Source: an uncultured Bacillota bacterium
Lineage (GTDB): Bacteria; Bacillota; Clostridia; Oscillospirales; Oscillospiraceae
Assembly (NCBI GenBank): GCA_947649625.1
Contig: CANSSJ010000016.1
Location: 1-38,120 of the forward strand
Direction: 5' to 3'
DNA: 38,120 bases
Shown here: piece after piece, positions 7,796 through 16,149 of the stretch
Numbering within the stretch: the stretch's first letter is position 1
Layout: every line of letters begins with the position of its first letter
Program-made: the position numbers and the translations under genes
The notes under the pieces: generated by a model
What the model was told of the DNA's origin: nothing
Database searches by the model: none
What the model saw: the letters and a program-made list of their open reading frames with translations, nothing else

Positions 7796-8698
7796 ATGGT
7801 TTATACCGTCACCTTCAACCCGGCGCTGGACTATGTGGTCCGGGTGGAGGATTTTCAGCCCGGCGAGACCAACCGGACCGCCAGCGACGAGGTTCAGTTC
7901 GGCGGCAAGGGCATCAATGTGTCCACGGTTCTGCGCAATCTGGGGGTGGACAACGTGGCTTTGGGCTTTCTGGCCGGGTTTACCGGCAGGGGGCTGGAGC
8001 AGGGGCTGCGGGAGACCGGCATCCACACCGATTTTATCTGGCTGGAGCGGGGGCTGACCCGGATCAACGTGAAGATCAAGGCGGGCCGGGAGACCGAGAT
8101 CAACGGCCAGGGGCCCGACATCTCCCCCGAAGCCCTGGACCGGCTCTTTGGCAAGCTGGACCAGCTGAGGGAGGGGGATGTGCTGGTGCTGGCGGGCTCC
8201 ATTCCCAAGACCCTTCCGGACGATATCTATCAGCGTATTTCGCAGCGGCTGGAGGGCCGGGGCATCCTCACCGCGGTGGATGCCACCCGGGACCTGCTGT
8301 GCGCCGTGCTGCCCTACCGCCCCTTCCTCATCAAGCCCAACGACCGGGAGCTGGGGGAGATTTTCGGGAGGACCCTCACCTCCGACGGGGAGATTGAGGA
8401 CTGCGCCCGGCAGCTCCAGGCCAAGGGGGCCCGGAACGTGCTGGTGTCTATGGCGGGGGCCGGGTCCCTGCTGGTGGACGAGACAGGAAAGGCCCACCGG
8501 CTGGGCGTCCCCAGAGGGACGGTGCGTAACTCGGTGGGGGCGGGGGACTCTATGGTGGCCGGGTTTTTGGCCGGGTGGCTCAAGGAGCACGACTACGCCG
8601 CCGCTCACCGGATGGGGGCCGCCGCCGGCTCCGCCACCGCCTTCTCCGACGGCCTGGCCACCGCCGCCGCGGTCCAGGAGCTGTTGAACGCTTTCTAA
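7796..8698 (+). CDS. fruK: 1-phosphofructokinase
   Basis: A 300-residue PfkB-family sugar kinase. It begins MVYTVTFNPALDYVV, typical of FruK/LacC kinases, then has the N-terminal PfkB signature FGGKGINVSTVLRNLG (about residues 36-51) and the C-terminal signature NSVGAGDSMVAGFLAG, whose Asp is the catalytic base. It phosphorylates fructose-1-phosphate, the product of the EIIABC transporter, to fructose-1,6-bisphosphate in the cytoplasm. It follows fruR by two bases and is closed by a strong terminator. Tagatose-6-phosphate kinase is the main alternative within the family; the linkage to fruA argues for FruK. Confidence 0.92.
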   Translation: MVYTVTFNPALDYVVRVEDFQPGETNRTASDEVQFGGKGINVSTVLRNLGVDNVALGFLAGFTGRGLEQGLRETGIHTDFIWLERGLTRINVKIKAGRETEINGQGPDISPEALDRLFGKLDQLREGDVLVLAGSIPKTLPDDIYQRISQRLEGRGILTAVDATRDLLCAVLPYRPFLIKPNDRELGEIFGRTLTSDGEIEDCARQLQAKGARNVLVSMAGAGSLLVDETGKAHRLGVPRGTVRNSVGAGDSMVAGFLAGWLKEHDYAAAHRMGAAAGSATAFSDGLATAAAVQELLNAF

Positions 8699-8705
8699 AA
8701 ATATA

Positions 8706-8756
8706 TTGGACGGCACTCCAGGTCTGGAATGCCGTCCAACTCTTTTTAATTTTTTT
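8706..8756 (+). terminator. fruRK terminator
   Basis: A 14-bp stem with one mismatch (TTGGACGGCACTCC and GGAATGCCGTCCAA, loop AGGTCT) is followed by CTCTTTTTAATTTTTTT. The T-tract doubles as the last codons and stop of the convergent prmA gene. Confidence 0.9.
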
Positions 8757-9714
8757 GGAGGCCTGCGGCAGCGGCCGGTCCGCACTCCAGGGCCACCCAT
8801 CCATTTTTCTCCCGCTTTCTGGTCAGGACCAGCCCCGCCCTTTTCAGGGCGCTCTCCACCTCGTGGGCTCGGGTGTCGATGATGCCGGAGCAGAGGAACA
8901 CTCCGTCCTCCTCCAGCAGAGCGGGGACCTGGGGGGCCAGGGGGATGATCACGTCGGCCACGATATTGGCCAGCACCAGATGATACCTTTTCTGTGCCAG
9001 CTCCGCCGCCAGAGCGGTGTCGGAGAGCACGTTGCCCGCCCGGACGGTATACCGGTCTCTCCCGATGCCATTGAGGGCGGCGTTCTCATAGGCCACATCT
9101 ACCGCCTTGGGGTCGATGTCCACCGCCACGGCGGACCGCGCGCCCAGGCACAGGGCGGCGATGGACAAAATGCCGCTGCCGCAGCCCAGGTCCAGCACGC
9201 CCCGGCCGGGGACGGTGTGCTCCTCCACCCCCTCCAGGCACAGCTGGGTGGAGGCGTGGGAACCGGTGCCGAAGGTGAGGCCGGGGTTGAGGTAGAAGGG
9301 CATCCGGCCCGCCGGGACGGGTTCCTCCCGCAGCCACTCCGGGACCACGTAGAGCCGGGAGCCGATTTCCAGAGGCTTGTAATATTTCTGCCAGCTGTAG
9401 GCCCAGTCGTTGTCGGTGAGGGGGGCAGCGGCGTACTCGCAGTCCAGCCCCCGAACATACTGCTCCAGCTGCTTTTTCCCGTCGTCATCGTCGGTGACGT
9501 AGAATTTGACCCGAGTGACCCCCTTCATCCGGTCCAGCAGCTCCTGGTCCACATAATCCCAGTACTGCCGGTTCTGCTCCAGAAAGGTGAGGAAATCCCC
9601 CTCGTCCTCGATGACCAAACTGTCCATCCCGGCGGCGGCCAGCTTGGCGCATACCTGGTCCAATTGATCCGGGGTGGTGTTGACGGCCACCTCCAGCCAT
9701 TTGATCTCGTCCAT
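8746..9714 (-). CDS. prmA: Ribosomal protein L11 methyltransferase
   Basis: A 322-residue SAM-dependent methyltransferase. The PrmA hallmark NPGLTFGTGSHAST is followed by the SAM-binding motif VLDLGCGSGILSIAA and the LANIVADVI segment; the N-terminal part (about 1-110) is the L11-recognition domain. PrmA trimethylates lysines and the N-terminus of ribosomal protein L11. It is the last gene of a minus-strand operon: its ATG lies three bases after the degV stop, with AGAGG as Shine-Dalgarno. Its 3' end overlaps the terminator of the convergent fruRK unit. The C-terminal tail (GPAAAAGLQKN) is Ala-rich and probably unstructured. Confidence 0.95.
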   Translation of the reverse strand: MDEIKWLEVAVNTTPDQLDQVCAKLAAAGMDSLVIEDEGDFLTFLEQNRQYWDYVDQELLDRMKGVTRVKFYVTDDDDGKKQLEQYVRGLDCEYAAAPLTDNDWAYSWQKYYKPLEIGSRLYVVPEWLREEPVPAGRMPFYLNPGLTFGTGSHASTQLCLEGVEEHTVPGRGVLDLGCGSGILSIAALCLGARSAVAVDIDPKAVDVAYENAALNGIGRDRYTVRAGNVLSDTALAAELAQKRYHLVLANIVADVIIPLAPQVPALLEEDGVFLCSGIIDTRAHEVESALKRAGLVLTRKREKNGWVALECGPAAAAGLQKN

Positions 9715-9717
9715 ACG

Positions 9718-10590
9718 TTACCTCTCTGTCCCCGCGTAGAACAGCGCCACGGTGCCCGGACCGGAGTGGGCTCCGATGACGGGGCCCACATAGTTGATAT
9801 AGACCTCTTCCACCCCGAAGCGTTTTTTTACCATGTCCGCCACGGTCTGGGCGTCCTCCAGGCAGTCGCCGTGGCTGATAAAGACGGTGAGGCTGCCCGA
9901 ATCCAGCGCGGTCTCCTCCATCCGGTCCACCAGGGCCTTCAGTGCAGCCTGACGGCCCCGCACCTTACCGATGTTGATCAGGTGGCCCTCGTCGTCCACA
10001 TGGAGGACAGGCTTGATCTGAAGCATGGAGCCCACCACCGCGGTAGCGGCGGAGATCCGGCCTCCACGTTTGAGGAAATGCAGGTCGTCCACAGTAAATT
10101 GGTGGCATATATTCAGCCTGTGCTCCTCGATCCAGTCCCGGACCTCCTCGATGGAGTGGCCCCGGTCCCGCTCCCGGGCGGCGTACCACACCAGCAGGCC
10201 CTGGCCCAGAGAGGCGCACAGGGTATCCACCGTGTACAGTTTTCGCTCAGGGTATTTGGCGCTCAGCTCCTCCACCGCCAGGCGGGATGAGTTATAGGTG
10301 GTGGACAGTCCAGAGGAGAAAGCCAGGACCAGCACATCCTTCCCCGCCTGGAGCAGAGGCTCCAGGGCCTCCGCATACTGAGCCACGTTGACGGCGTTGG
10401 TAGTGGCCACGTCGCCGGCCCGCAGGCGGTCGTAGAACTCGTGGGGGTCCATTTCCCGGTTGTCCGGGTAGTTTCGATAGGTCTGGTTGTCCAGCACAAA
10501 GCCCAGAGGAAGGACCTCCACATTCAGCCTCTGCGCCATATCGGCGGACAGGTCGGCGGAAGAGTCGGTAAGGATCACAAAATCAGGCAT
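9718..10590 (-). CDS. DegV family fatty-acid-binding protein
   Basis: A 290-residue DegV protein. It opens with FVILTDSSADLSADMA and carries the DegV fatty-acid pocket region with TTNAVN (about 80) and FSSGLSTTYNSSRLA (about 95-110). DegV (FakB-like) proteins bind a fatty acid; in Firmicutes some present it to the FakA kinase. No FakA is visible here, so a FakB role is only possible. The ATG at 10590 is chosen over a GTG nine bases upstream because that GTG lies in the Shine-Dalgarno (AGGAG). The start overlaps the end of the DUF1836 gene by 8 bp, indicating coupled translation. Confidence 0.9.
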   Translation of the reverse strand: MPDFVILTDSSADLSADMAQRLNVEVLPLGFVLDNQTYRNYPDNREMDPHEFYDRLRAGDVATTNAVNVAQYAEALEPLLQAGKDVLVLAFSSGLSTTYNSSRLAVEELSAKYPERKLYTVDTLCASLGQGLLVWYAARERDRGHSIEEVRDWIEEHRLNICHQFTVDDLHFLKRGGRISAATAVVGSMLQIKPVLHVDDEGHLINIGKVRGRQAALKALVDRMEETALDSGSLTVFISHGDCLEDAQTVADMVKKRFGVEEVYINYVGPVIGAHSGPGTVALFYAGTER

Positions 10591-11128
10591 CCGTAACACT
10601 CCTTTTGTTTTTTTGCTTTTTCTCCTCCTGGGGCTGGAGGATACTCAGAACACGCTGGCAGGCCAGCTGATTGGCGTAGCTGCGCACGGCAAAGTCCAGA
10701 GCCATTTTGGCCAGATCGGACTGGTCCGCCTCCGGGTCGATGGACTGGGCAGTGTCGCTCAGAGCCCGGTCCAGGGCGTCCCGAAAGTAGGCGTACTGCT
10801 GGGGCGGGGTCTTTTCCAGAGCCCGGCCCGCCGCCATCAACGCGCCAATGTCCCGGACGGAAAGCACCTGCTTCAGGGCCACCACCGCCGTGAGATATCC
10901 CAGGTGGATAGGGCCGTAGCGCTTGCCCTCCGCCCGGGGGACCAGCCCGTCCTTGATATAGTTGTTCACCATGGCGGAAGTGAGGGCGGGGCCGCCGTCA
11001 AACCGGATCAGCTGCCGGGGCATATAGGAGATGAGCTGATCCATATACAGGGCGATATCAGGCAGGTCCTCCCAGGGGGCGGGCCGTTCCCGCTCCATCC
11101 GGTTTTTCAGGTCTTGCAGCTCGTCCAT
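10583..11128 (-). CDS. DUF1836 domain protein
   Basis: A 181-residue protein of the DUF1836 family. The core (about residues 40-110) has ALTSAMVNNYIKDGLVP followed by GPIHLGYLTAVVALKQVLS, a MerR-like helix-turn-helix arrangement in which the YIKDGLVP turn resembles MerR recognition. The C-terminus ends in a Lys-rich tail. A DNA-binding role is inferred from this similarity; no target is known from the sequence. It is the first gene of the operon with degV and prmA, has a good promoter at 11164-11193, and starts at ATG 11128 after AGAAGG. Confidence 0.8.
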   Translation of the reverse strand: MDELQDLKNRMERERPAPWEDLPDIALYMDQLISYMPRQLIRFDGGPALTSAMVNNYIKDGLVPRAEGKRYGPIHLGYLTAVVALKQVLSVRDIGALMAAGRALEKTPPQQYAYFRDALDRALSDTAQSIDPEADQSDLAKMALDFAVRSYANQLACQRVLSILQPQEEKKQKNKRSVTDA

Positions 11129-11163
11129 GGGGGCGGACCTTCTTTCTTAATGTGATATCGGTA

Positions 11164-11193
11164 ATTATATCATAGAATATCAGGCACTGTAAA
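11164..11193 (-). promoter_or_regulatory. Promoter of DUF1836-degV-prmA operon
   Basis: On the minus strand TTTACA (11193-11188) and consensus TATAAT (11169-11164) are separated by 18 bp, placing the start of transcription about 45 bases before the DUF1836 ATG. Confidence 0.75.
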
Positions 11194-11201
11194 GGGGCTT
11201 T

Positions 11202-12095
11202 TCAGCGCCTGCCACGCTGAGTCCCCGTCCACCGGTGCAGCCGCTCCAGCGCGCCGGCGTGGTCGATGGACCGCAGGCGTGGGAATGCCTTCAGCAGACG
11301 GCGGCGGCCGAAAAACTCCCCGTCCCGCAGCTCCTGCACAGACATGCGCCACTCCTCCAGCTGACGGCGGGCCTGGGCCAGACGCTCCTCCTGCCGGCGC
11401 TCCCAGTCCTCCCGCTCGTCGGCCAGCTCTGCCCGGCGCTCCGCCAGCTTGAAGGCCAGCTCGTCCAGGTCCTCTTTCCAGTCGGCCCCACGCTCGGCGG
11501 CGTCCAGCACCCGCTCGGCCAGATTTTCCCCGAACTCGTCGGAGGCCTCCTTGATTTTCGCGGCCAGCTCGTCGATTTGGGCCAGACGGCGGTTCAATTT
11601 GATAACGGAAGACACCGTGGCGGCCAGATCGACAGCCATCACCGCCCCCAGCAGCGCCAGCAGGACAACGCCCAGTGTTTTGGGGATCAGCCGGATCAGC
11701 AGCAGCACCGTGGGGTGGAGCAGCTTGACCACAAACAGACAGGCAAAGCCCCAGGCAATGGAGAAACGCAGACAGATATAGCCGCTGAGGTTGAAGGGTT
11801 CTTCCGAGTAGTCCCACCACCGCTGATGGAACAGCTTCTCCAGCACAAAGCCGGTGAGCCACTCCAGGGCGGAGGTGAGGGCTACCGAGCCCAGGAACAG
11901 CAGAAGCAGGTTCTCCTCCAGAGGGGTGAGGCAGGTGAGAACGATCACCACCCCGAAGCCATAAACCGGGCACACCGGCCCGTTGAGAAAGCCCCGGTTG
12001 ACAAACTTTCCCGTGACCAGGGCGGCGTAGCTCACCTCGGTGCACCAGCCCAAAAAAGCGTAAATAAAAAAGATCCAGACCAGGCGGTACAGCAT
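11202..12095 (-). CDS. CmpB-type (putative ABC permease) membrane protein with coiled coil
   Basis: A 297-residue protein. The N-terminal half (about 1-170) has four to five hydrophobic segments and the family motif FLGWCTEVSYAAL near residue 14, followed by FVNRGFLNGPVCPVYGFG, characteristic of the Pfam ABC_trans_CmpB / YitT-neighbour family common in gut Clostridia. The C-terminal half (about 175-270) is a long charged helix rich in Glu, Arg, Ala and Leu, a cytoplasmic coiled coil. Transport function is only a family label and has not been shown for most members. Start ATG 12095 follows AGGAGGGG. The gene stands alone between the clpB terminator and the DUF1836 promoter. Confidence 0.75.
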   Translation of the reverse strand: MLYRLVWIFFIYAFLGWCTEVSYAALVTGKFVNRGFLNGPVCPVYGFGVVIVLTCLTPLEENLLLLFLGSVALTSALEWLTGFVLEKLFHQRWWDYSEEPFNLSGYICLRFSIAWGFACLFVVKLLHPTVLLLIRLIPKTLGVVLLALLGAVMAVDLAATVSSVIKLNRRLAQIDELAAKIKEASDEFGENLAERVLDAAERGADWKEDLDELAFKLAERRAELADEREDWERRQEERLAQARRQLEEWRMSVQELRDGEFFGRRRLLKAFPRLRSIDHAGALERLHRWTGTQRGRR

Positions 12096-12165
12096 GGTTC
12101 CCCTCCTGTTGCAATAGTCGTTTTGAACATTATAGCGGATTTTGGACCGCTTGTCCAGACAGAGC

Positions 12166-12193
12166 TTGGGCCGCCCCCACAGGGGCGGCCCAA
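12166..12193 (-). terminator. Hairpin downstream of clpB
   Basis: A perfect 12-bp GC-rich stem (TTGGGCCGCCCC with GGGGCGGCCCAA) and a CACA loop lie ten bases after the clpB stop. The downstream minus-strand sequence is GCTCTGTCTGG, a poor U-tract, so termination may be incomplete or factor-aided. Confidence 0.65.
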
Positions 12194-12203
12194 GGTATAC
12201 TCT

Positions 12204-14798
12204 TTACAGGACCACCAGTTCTCCGTCCCCCACATCCACTGTGAGGGATGCGCCGGAGTCCACCTGGTCGGCGATGATTTTCCGGCCAATGAGGGTCTCC
12301 ACCGTGTGCTGGAGGTAGCGGCGCAGGGGCCGGGCCCCGTAGATGGGGTCGTAGGCCGCGTCGATGATGGCGCTCTTGGCGGCGGGAGTGAGGGTTACGG
12401 TGAGCTGCTTGTCGGCCAGGCGCTTGTTCAGGCCGTCCACCAGCAGGTCGATGATGTGGGTGATGTTCGCCTTGGTCAGCGGCTTGTAGAAGACGATCTC
12501 GTCCAGCCGGTTGAGGAACTCGGGCCGGAAGGACCGCTTGAGCAGTTCTCCTACCTGGCTCCGGGCGGTCTCGCTGATTTCACCGTCCTCGTTGATGCCG
12601 TCCAGGAGGGCCTGACTGCCCAGGTTGGAGGTGAGGATCAGAATGGTGTTCTTGAAGTCCACCGTCCGGCCCTGGCTGTCGGTGATCCGGCCGTCATCCA
12701 GAACCTGGAGGAGGACATTGAACACGTCGGGGTGGGCCTTCTCTACCTCGTCAAAGAGGACGACGGAGTAGGGTTTTCTCCGCACCGCCTCGGTGAGCTG
12801 GCCTCCCTCCTCATAGCCCACGTACCCCGGAGGAGCCCCGATGAGCCGGGAGACGGAGAATTTTTCCATATACTCGGACATGTCGATGCGCACCAGGTTC
12901 TTCTCGCTGTCAAACAGGGCCTCGGCCAGGGTCTTGGCCAGTTCGGTCTTGCCCACGCCGGTGGGGCCCAGGAAGAGGAAGGAGCCGATGGGCTTGTCCG
13001 GGTCGGCGATACCGGCGCGGCTTCTCAGAATGGCCTCGCTCACCAGCCGGACGGCCTCGTCCTGGCCTACCACCCGCTTGTGGAGGATGTCCTCCAGGTG
13101 GAGCAGCTTCTCCCGCTCCCCCTCCATCAGCCGGGCCACCGGGATGCCCGTCCACCGCTCGATGATCCGGGCGATCTCCTCCTCGGTCACCTTGTCCCGG
13201 AGGAGGGAGCGGGCCTTGCCCTCGTTGGCGATGGACTCCTCCGCCTCCAGAGCCTTGCGCAGCTCGGGGATGCGGCCATATTGCAGCTCGGCCGCCTTCT
13301 CCAGGTCGTACTCCCGCTGGGCCTTCTCCAGGGCGGCGTTGGCCGCCTCCAGGTCCTCCCGCAGCTTCTGGACCTTGCCGATGGCCCCCTTCTCGTTGTC
13401 CCACTGGGCCTTCTTGGCGTTGAAGTCGTCCCGCATGTCGGACAGCTCCCTCTGAATCTCCGCCAGGTGCTCCTGAGACAGCTTGTCGGTCTCCTTTTTC
13501 AGGGCGGCCTCCTCAATTTCGTGCTGGATGATTTTTCGTTGGATGACGTCCAGCTCGGTGGGCATAGAGTCCATCTCGGTGCGGATCATGGCGCAGGCCT
13601 CGTCCACCAGGTCGATGGCCTTGTCGGGGAGGAAGCGGTCAGAGATATAGCGGTTGGACAGGGTGGCGGCGGCAATGATAGCCCCGTCGGTGATCTTCAC
13701 CCCGTGGTACACCTCATACCGCTCCTTGAGCCCCCGGAGGATGGCGATGGCGTCCTCCACGCTGGGCTCGTTCACCATGACGGGCTGGAAGCGGCGCTCC
13801 AGAGCGGCGTCCTTCTCGATGTACTGCCGGTACTCGTTGAGGGTGGTGGCCCCGATGCAGTGCAGCTCTCCACGGGCAAGCAGGGGTTTTAACAGGTTGC
13901 CCGCATCCATGGAGCCCTCGGTCTTGCCCGCGCCCACGATGGTGTGGAGCTCGTCGATGAAGAGGATGATCCGACCCTCCGACTTCTTTACCTCGTTGAG
14001 GACGGCTTTCAGCCGCTCCTCAAACTCCCCCCGGTACTTGGCCCCGGCGATGAGGGCTCCCATGTCCAGAGAAAAAATGGTCTTGTCCTTCAGGGAGGCG
14101 GGCACGTCTCCCTTGACGATCCGCTGGGCCAGCCCCTCGGCGATGGCTGTCTTGCCCACGCCGGGCTCGCCGATGAGGACGGGGTTGTTTTTGGTCTTCC
14201 GGGACAGGATGCGGATGACGTTGCGGATCTCGTCGTCCCGGCCGATGACCGGGTCCAGCTTGTTCTGCCGGGCCCGCTCCACCAGGTCGGAGCCGTACTT
14301 TTTCAGGGCGTTGTAGGTCTCCTCCGGGTTGTCGGAGGTAACCCGCTGGCTCCCCCGCACTTGGGCCAGAGCCTGCATGACCTTCTCCTTGTCCAGGTTG
14401 TAAGTGCGGAACAGCTCCTTTAAAGCGGCGTTGGGGTGGGCCAGGAGCCCTAAAAGGATGTGCTCCACCGAGATGTACTCGTCCTTCATGGCCTGGGCCT
14501 CCCGCTCGGCCCCCTGGAGGGCCCGGTCCACGTCCTGGGAGACGTACACTTTCCCGCTCTCCCGGCCCGAGCCGGACACCTTGGGCAGCTTGTCCACCTC
14601 TGCCCTCACCGCCGCCTCAAAGCTGGGGACGGTCATGTCCATGGCGGTGAGCAGCTGGGGAATGAAGCCCTCCCCGTCCCCCACCAGGGCCAGCAGCAGA
14701 TGGGGCTGCTCGATCTGCTGGTTGCCATGCTCCAACGCGATATCCTGGGCCCCTTGAATGGCGGCCAGAGACTTTTGGGTAAACTGATTCATGTTCAT
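12204..14798 (-). CDS. clpB: ATP-dependent disaggregase ClpB
   Basis: An 864-residue Hsp100 protein. It has an N-terminal Clp repeat domain (about 1-150), AAA+ domain 1 with Walker [10 protein letters not shown] near residue 205, the long middle coiled coil (about 400-525) that distinguishes ClpB from ClpC, AAA+ domain 2 with [10 protein letters not shown] near 610, and a C-terminal D2 small domain. ClpB works with DnaK to dissolve protein aggregates in the cytoplasm. The ATG at 14798 is chosen because AGGAG lies seven bases upstream; an open frame of 31 codons before it runs into the CIRCE region and is not coding. It is controlled by a perfect CIRCE operator at 14885-14911 and is transcribed separately from hsp20. 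Confidence 0.97.
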   Translation of the reverse strand: MNMNQFTQKSLAAIQGAQDIALEHGNQQIEQPHLLLALVGDGEGFIPQLLTAMDMTVPSFEAAVRAEVDKLPKVSGSGRESGKVYVSQDVDRALQGAEREAQAMKDEYISVEHILLGLLAHPNAALKELFRTYNLDKEKVMQALAQVRGSQRVTSDNPEETYNALKKYGSDLVERARQNKLDPVIGRDDEIRNVIRILSRKTKNNPVLIGEPGVGKTAIAEGLAQRIVKGDVPASLKDKTIFSLDMGALIAGAKYRGEFEERLKAVLNEVKKSEGRIILFIDELHTIVGAGKTEGSMDAGNLLKPLLARGELHCIGATTLNEYRQYIEKDAALERRFQPVMVNEPSVEDAIAILRGLKERYEVYHGVKITDGAIIAAATLSNRYISDRFLPDKAIDLVDEACAMIRTEMDSMPTELDVIQRKIIQHEIEEAALKKETDKLSQEHLAEIQRELSDMRDDFNAKKAQWDNEKGAIGKVQKLREDLEAANAALEKAQREYDLEKAAELQYGRIPELRKALEAEESIANEGKARSLLRDKVTEEEIARIIERWTGIPVARLMEGEREKLLHLEDILHKRVVGQDEAVRLVSEAILRSRAGIADPDKPIGSFLFLGPTGVGKTELAKTLAEALFDSEKNLVRIDMSEYMEKFSVSRLIGAPPGYVGYEEGGQLTEAVRRKPYSVVLFDEVEKAHPDVFNVLLQVLDDGRITDSQGRTVDFKNTILILTSNLGSQALLDGINEDGEISETARSQVGELLKRSFRPEFLNRLDEIVFYKPLTKANITHIIDLLVDGLNKRLADKQLTVTLTPAAKSAIIDAAYDPIYGARPLRRYLQHTVETLIGRKIIADQVDSGASLTVDVGDGELVVL

Positions 14799-14884
14799 AA
14801 AAACACTCCTTTCAGGAATAAGTCTGCGGTATGGTTGTAGTATAAGCCGGCCCGCCGAATATTTCATGAACAATCCGTGAATTT

Positions 14885-14911
14885 TTAGCACTCATAATTT
14901 TAGAGTGCTAA
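14885..14911. promoter_or_regulatory. CIRCE operator (HrcA site) of clpB
   Basis: A perfect match to the CIRCE consensus, TTAGCACTC-N9-GAGTGCTAA, ends 87 bp before the clpB ATG. HrcA binds this inverted repeat and represses until heat shock. A clear sigma-A promoter beside it was not identified. Confidence 0.95.
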
Positions 14912-14922
14912 TTTCGGAGAAC

Positions 14923-14947
14923 AAAAAGGCGGGCCCAAAGGCCCGCC
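14923..14947 (-). terminator. hsp20 terminator
   Basis: On the minus strand GGCGGGCC-TTTG-GGCCCGCC is followed by TTTTTG. It lies between the hsp20 stop and the clpB CIRCE, so the two heat-shock genes are separate units. Confidence 0.85.
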
Positions 14948-14962
14948 CGATATGCTGTTCTA

Positions 14963-15385
14963 TTACTGAATCGCAATTTTGCGGCTCTGGGGCAGGACCT
15001 CCTGCCGCTTGGGCAGGGTCAGCTCCAGCACGCCGTTGTTGTAGGAGGCGGTGATGCCGTCCTCCTGGATGCCGTCCAGATTGAAGGAGCGGCTGAAGCT
15101 GCCGCTGCGGCGCTCCCGGCACAGGTAGTTGTCCCTCTTGGTCTCGCTGGACTCCTGATGGCTGGCGGAAATGGTGAGGAAGCCGTCCTTCACGTCCAGG
15201 TCGATGTCCTCCTTGCTGAACCCGGGCAGCTCGGCCTCCAGCAGATAGTGGCTGCCCTCGTCCCGGATGTCGGTGGAGAAGGCGGGGGTGCGGCGGCCGT
15301 TCTCGCCGAAGACGCTGCGCTCAAATTCGTCGAACAGGTCCATCAGGCTGGAAGAACTGCGGCTGGTGTAAGGGATCATATACAT
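14963..15385 (-). CDS. Small heat-shock protein, Hsp20/alpha-crystallin family
   Basis: A 140-residue small heat-shock protein. After a short N-terminal arm containing SLMDLFDEFERSVFG, the alpha-crystallin domain (about residues 38-130) has YLLEAELPGFSKEDIDLDV, GFLTISA and the family motif GVLELTLPK, followed by a tail with IAI as the IxI oligomerisation motif. It holds unfolding proteins for refolding by ClpB/DnaK. Start ATG 15385 follows AGGAG by nine bases; a second in-frame ATG two codons later is less well placed. A perfect CIRCE operator at 15493-15519 implies HrcA control shared with clpB. Confidence 0.93.
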   Translation of the reverse strand: MYMIPYTSRSSSSLMDLFDEFERSVFGENGRRTPAFSTDIRDEGSHYLLEAELPGFSKEDIDLDVKDGFLTISASHQESSETKRDNYLCRERRSGSFSRSFNLDGIQEDGITASYNNGVLELTLPKRQEVLPQSRKIAIQ

Positions 15386-15439
15386 AGGTCAAAACTCCTT
15401 TCGGACCTCTTTGGGGCCCTCCTTAAATTTGACCTTAGT

Positions 15440-15469
15440 ATAGTACCTACTTATGAACAATTCTTGCAA
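15440..15469 (-). promoter_or_regulatory. Candidate hsp20 promoter
   Basis: On the minus strand TTGCAA (15469-15464) and TACTAT (15445-15440) are spaced by 18 bp, between the CIRCE and the hsp20 ATG. An alternative, TTGTCA (15529-15524) with a weak -10 TTTATG inside the CIRCE, would place the operator over the promoter, a usual arrangement for HrcA. The two cannot be separated by eye. Confidence 0.4.
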
Positions 15470-15492
15470 ACAATGTGTCCAAACTGTAAATA

Positions 15493-15519
15493 TTAGCACT
15501 CATAAATTTAGAGTGCTAA
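15493..15519. promoter_or_regulatory. CIRCE operator (HrcA site) of hsp20
   Basis: A second perfect TTAGCACTC-N9-GAGTGCTAA, 108 bp before the hsp20 ATG. The nine-base spacer (ATAAATTTA) differs from the clpB copy by a few bases, so these are independent conserved operators rather than one copied segment. Confidence 0.95.
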
Positions 15520-15561
15520 TATTTGACAAAAAGAAAAGACGGTCTTACGCCGCCCGCATGT

Positions 15562-15620
15562 AAAAAAGAAATGACCCTTGACTGTCCGTTTCGTAATCCG
15601 TTACAGTCAAGGGTCATTTC
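15562..15620 (-). terminator. Strong terminator of the RNA unit
   Basis: A perfect 18-bp stem (arms at 15568-15585 and 15603-15620) with a 17-nt loop is followed on the minus strand by six T. It is the longest perfect terminator stem in the window. Confidence 0.9.
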
Positions 15621-16004
15621 TGTTCTGTCTTATTATCTAACATCATATGGCTACCTCCGTTTCTATTGGATACGCGCCGCCGCATTCCCTGCCGCAATCC
15701 TCCAGTTCTTCCACGACCATCCTTTTTGCTGCCGTTATTACGGCCTAACTCCTCATATGTGAGGCCCTTTGGTCGAATCCCTTTCCTGCTTGCCGCTGGG
15801 GTCTGGACTTCGCGCTGACTGAAACCTTCTGCCCTTCCCGGTCGTAATCTCGGAGATACACTCTTTTCTCAGATTCCTGTTTTGTTTCTCCTTAGCTCCC
15901 TCTCAAGGCCGAAACCGATGTTTACCACAGAATAGTTCGACCGGACAGTCGATTTCAGTTCCTGGGGCGTCTACCTGTACATTGGACTCACCCTTCCTTG
16001 TTCT
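15562..16004 (-). ncRNA. Unidentified structured RNA, about 440 nt
   Basis: A complete transcription unit on the minus strand: a strong promoter (16039-16011) and an 18-bp terminator stem with six U (15620-15562) enclose about 440 nt without a convincing gene. Several local stems are visible in the RNA: GCCGT-AATA-ACGGC, CCTCA-CATA-TGAGG nested within GGCCT...AGGCC, and CGAC...GTCG. Unpaired purine-rich stretches such as AAGGAGAAACAAAACAGG lie between them. Short ORFs exist (for example a 10-codon MMLDNKTEQK after GGAGG near 15650), but none has family features. It lacks the conserved cores of RNase P RNA, tmRNA, SRP RNA and 6S RNA as far as I can judge. The decamer AGACAGAACA occurs near both ends. 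A decayed small gene is the main alternative. Confidence 0.5.
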
Positions 16005-16010
16005 GTCTAT

Positions 16011-16039
16011 AATTTACCACACTAACGCGCTCCTGTCAA
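16011..16039 (-). promoter_or_regulatory. Promoter of the RNA unit
   Basis: On the minus strand a consensus TTGACA (16039-16034) and TAAATT (16016-16011) are spaced by 17 bp. Transcription would begin near 16004. No Shine-Dalgarno plus long ORF follows. Confidence 0.75.
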
Positions 16040-16149
16040 GAATTTTCGTTCGGTTTATTTAACAAATATGGAGGCTCAAATTTTACATTCTGCATAATCC
16101 TCGGCCCGGACTTGCAAAGCCGCGCTCTTGCGCTTCTGGCCGGAAGGGC

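Noticed and set aside
11235-13892. Long plus-strand frame opposite clpB and the CmpB-type gene
   Set aside because: Low-complexity composition and full overlap with clpB; a shadow of GC-rich codon use.
15421-15436. Possible CtsR operator (GGTCAAA) in the hsp20 leader
   Set aside because: Only one heptamer is present; CtsR needs a direct repeat of two with a short spacer.
15765-15785. tRNA-like T-loop (GGTCGAATCCC) on the plus strand
   Set aside because: No acceptor, D or anticodon stems are found around it, and the T-loop lacks one base.
15562-16004. Assignment of the RNA unit to RNase P, tmRNA, SRP or 6S RNA
   Set aside because: The conserved GAGGAAAGTCC / ACAGAAA cores of RNase P, the tag frame and tRNA-like ends of tmRNA, and the SRP tetraloop domain were not found by eye.
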